From an uncultured Pelagibacteraceae bacterium (lineage in GTDB: Bacteria; Pseudomonadota; Alphaproteobacteria; Pelagibacterales; Pelagibacteraceae), in assembly GCA_902551895.1 (NCBI GenBank), contig CACDEU010000004.1, forward strand, positions 1 through 47,950: 47,950 bases of DNA. The letters are read 5' to 3'. Shown one piece after another: positions 47,501 through 47,950 of the stretch. Positions within the stretch are counted from its first letter, which is position 1. Every line of letters begins with the position of its first letter. Made by a program: the position numbers and the translations under genes. The notes under the pieces were generated by a model that was given only the letters and a program-made list of their open reading frames with translations, was not told where the DNA came from and made no database searches.

Positions 47501-47950
47501 ATGTTTTCTGTGAACAAATCATTTATCAAATTTATCACTGATTTTGGACCTTTATTGGTTTTTTTTAGTTTTTATTACAAAAGTGAAAAAAACTTAACTG
47601 TAGCAATTCCTCCATTTATAGTTGCAACTATCATCGCTTTAATTGTTGTTTGGATTTTAGAAAAAAAAATTCCAATGGTACCTTTACTTGGTGGAATATT
47701 TATTACTTTATTTGGAGGACTTACAATATACTTTGATAATCCTATTTTTATTTACATAAAGCCTACAATTATAAATATATTATTTGGTCTAGGACTTTTA
47801 TTTGGAAAATTTTTTACAAATGAACCAGTTTTAAAAAAAATGCTTGGTAAATCTATACAATTAACCGATAAAGGTTGGAAAATTTTAAACTTGCGATGGG
47901 TTTATTTCTTTTTTGGTTTAGCACTATTAAATGAAATTATTTGGAGAACA
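47501..47950 (+). CDS. Inner-membrane septation protein YciB-like, C-terminus cut
   Basis: The reading frame opens at ATG 47501 (MFSVNKSFIKFITDFGPLLV) and stays open for 150 codons to the window edge. The FITDFGPLLVFF opening, LEKKIPMVPLLGGIF, DNPIFIYIKPTIIN and LRWVYFFFGLALLNEIIWR are the signature of the YciB (IspZ/septation protein A) family. These are about 180-residue inner-membrane proteins with five membrane segments that affect cell envelope synthesis. About 30 residues should be missing. The gene is divergent from hspQ. No good ribosome binding site precedes the ATG. Confidence 0.9.
   Translation, partial: MFSVNKSFIKFITDFGPLLVFFSFYYKSEKNLTVAIPPFIVATIIALIVVWILEKKIPMVPLLGGIFITLFGGLTIYFDNPIFIYIKPTIINILFGLGLLFGKFFTNEPVLKKMLGKSIQLTDKGWKILNLRWVYFFFGLALLNEIIWRT

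Noticed and set aside
1-47950. CRISPR arrays, insertion sequences, prophage or integrase genes
   Set aside because: I found no regularly spaced repeats, transposase or integrase frames, or target-site duplications; apart from short in-gene repeats the window is ordinary chromosomal backbone.

Overview
The window looks like a chromosomal segment from a streamlined marine alphaproteobacterium of the SAR11 / Pelagibacter group. The DNA is very AT-rich (roughly 30% GC by eye). Genes are packed with overlaps or gaps of a few bases. The gene content is characteristic: a dmdA that matches the Pelagibacter DMSP demethylase closely from memory, a full succinate/2-oxoglutarate branch of the TCA cycle, a tripartite (TRAP) organic-acid transporter and cytochrome c maturation genes. 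No mobile element, CRISPR array, tRNA or rRNA was seen. No gene-free stretch reaches 300 bases; the largest are 46930-47110, 27868-28024, 37252-37362 and 640-744, and each is described below.

Layout. Positions 1-639 carry the start of the ATP synthase operon (atpH, then atpA cut by the window edge), on the minus strand like most of the window. From 27867 down to 745 runs one unbroken minus-strand series of 23 genes with no gap above 34 bases: ffh, rpsP, trmD, rplS, leuC, leuD, leuB, dmdC, dmdB, dmdA, asd, sdhC, sdhD, sdhA, sdhB, mmsA, mdh, sucC, sucD, sucA, sucB, lpdA, priA. It joins protein targeting and ribosome genes, leucine synthesis, DMSP demethylation, aspartate-family synthesis and central carbon oxidation. 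It ends in a terminator hairpin that contains the priA stop codon.

Divergently from ffh, dapF and ftsY run on the plus strand (28025-29766). The 157-bp spacer between ffh and dapF is about 53% GC in its core and folds into hairpins with GNRA and UUCG loops on the ffh strand. It is the best candidate for an undescribed structured RNA here.

A second minus-strand series (46929 down to 29759) holds ccmCDEFGH, a PagL-like outer-membrane protein, two tandem FMN-dependent 2-hydroxyacid dehydrogenases, an aminotransferase, an FAD-linked D-2-hydroxyacid dehydrogenase, a TRAP transporter (P, Q, M), an MFS transporter, an alpha/beta hydrolase and a secreted protein of unknown function. The middle genes read as an uptake and oxidation unit for lactate-like 2-hydroxyacids. 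The transporter large subunit is fused to a coiled-coil tail of about 330 residues. At the right end are hspQ (minus) and the start of a yciB-like septation gene (plus, cut by the window edge).

How the genes fit together (inference): 2-hydroxyacids and DMSP-derived carbon enter the TCA reactions encoded in the long series. Succinate dehydrogenase and the flavin dehydrogenases feed electrons to the respiratory chain, ccm products mature its c-type cytochromes, and ATP synthase uses the resulting gradient.
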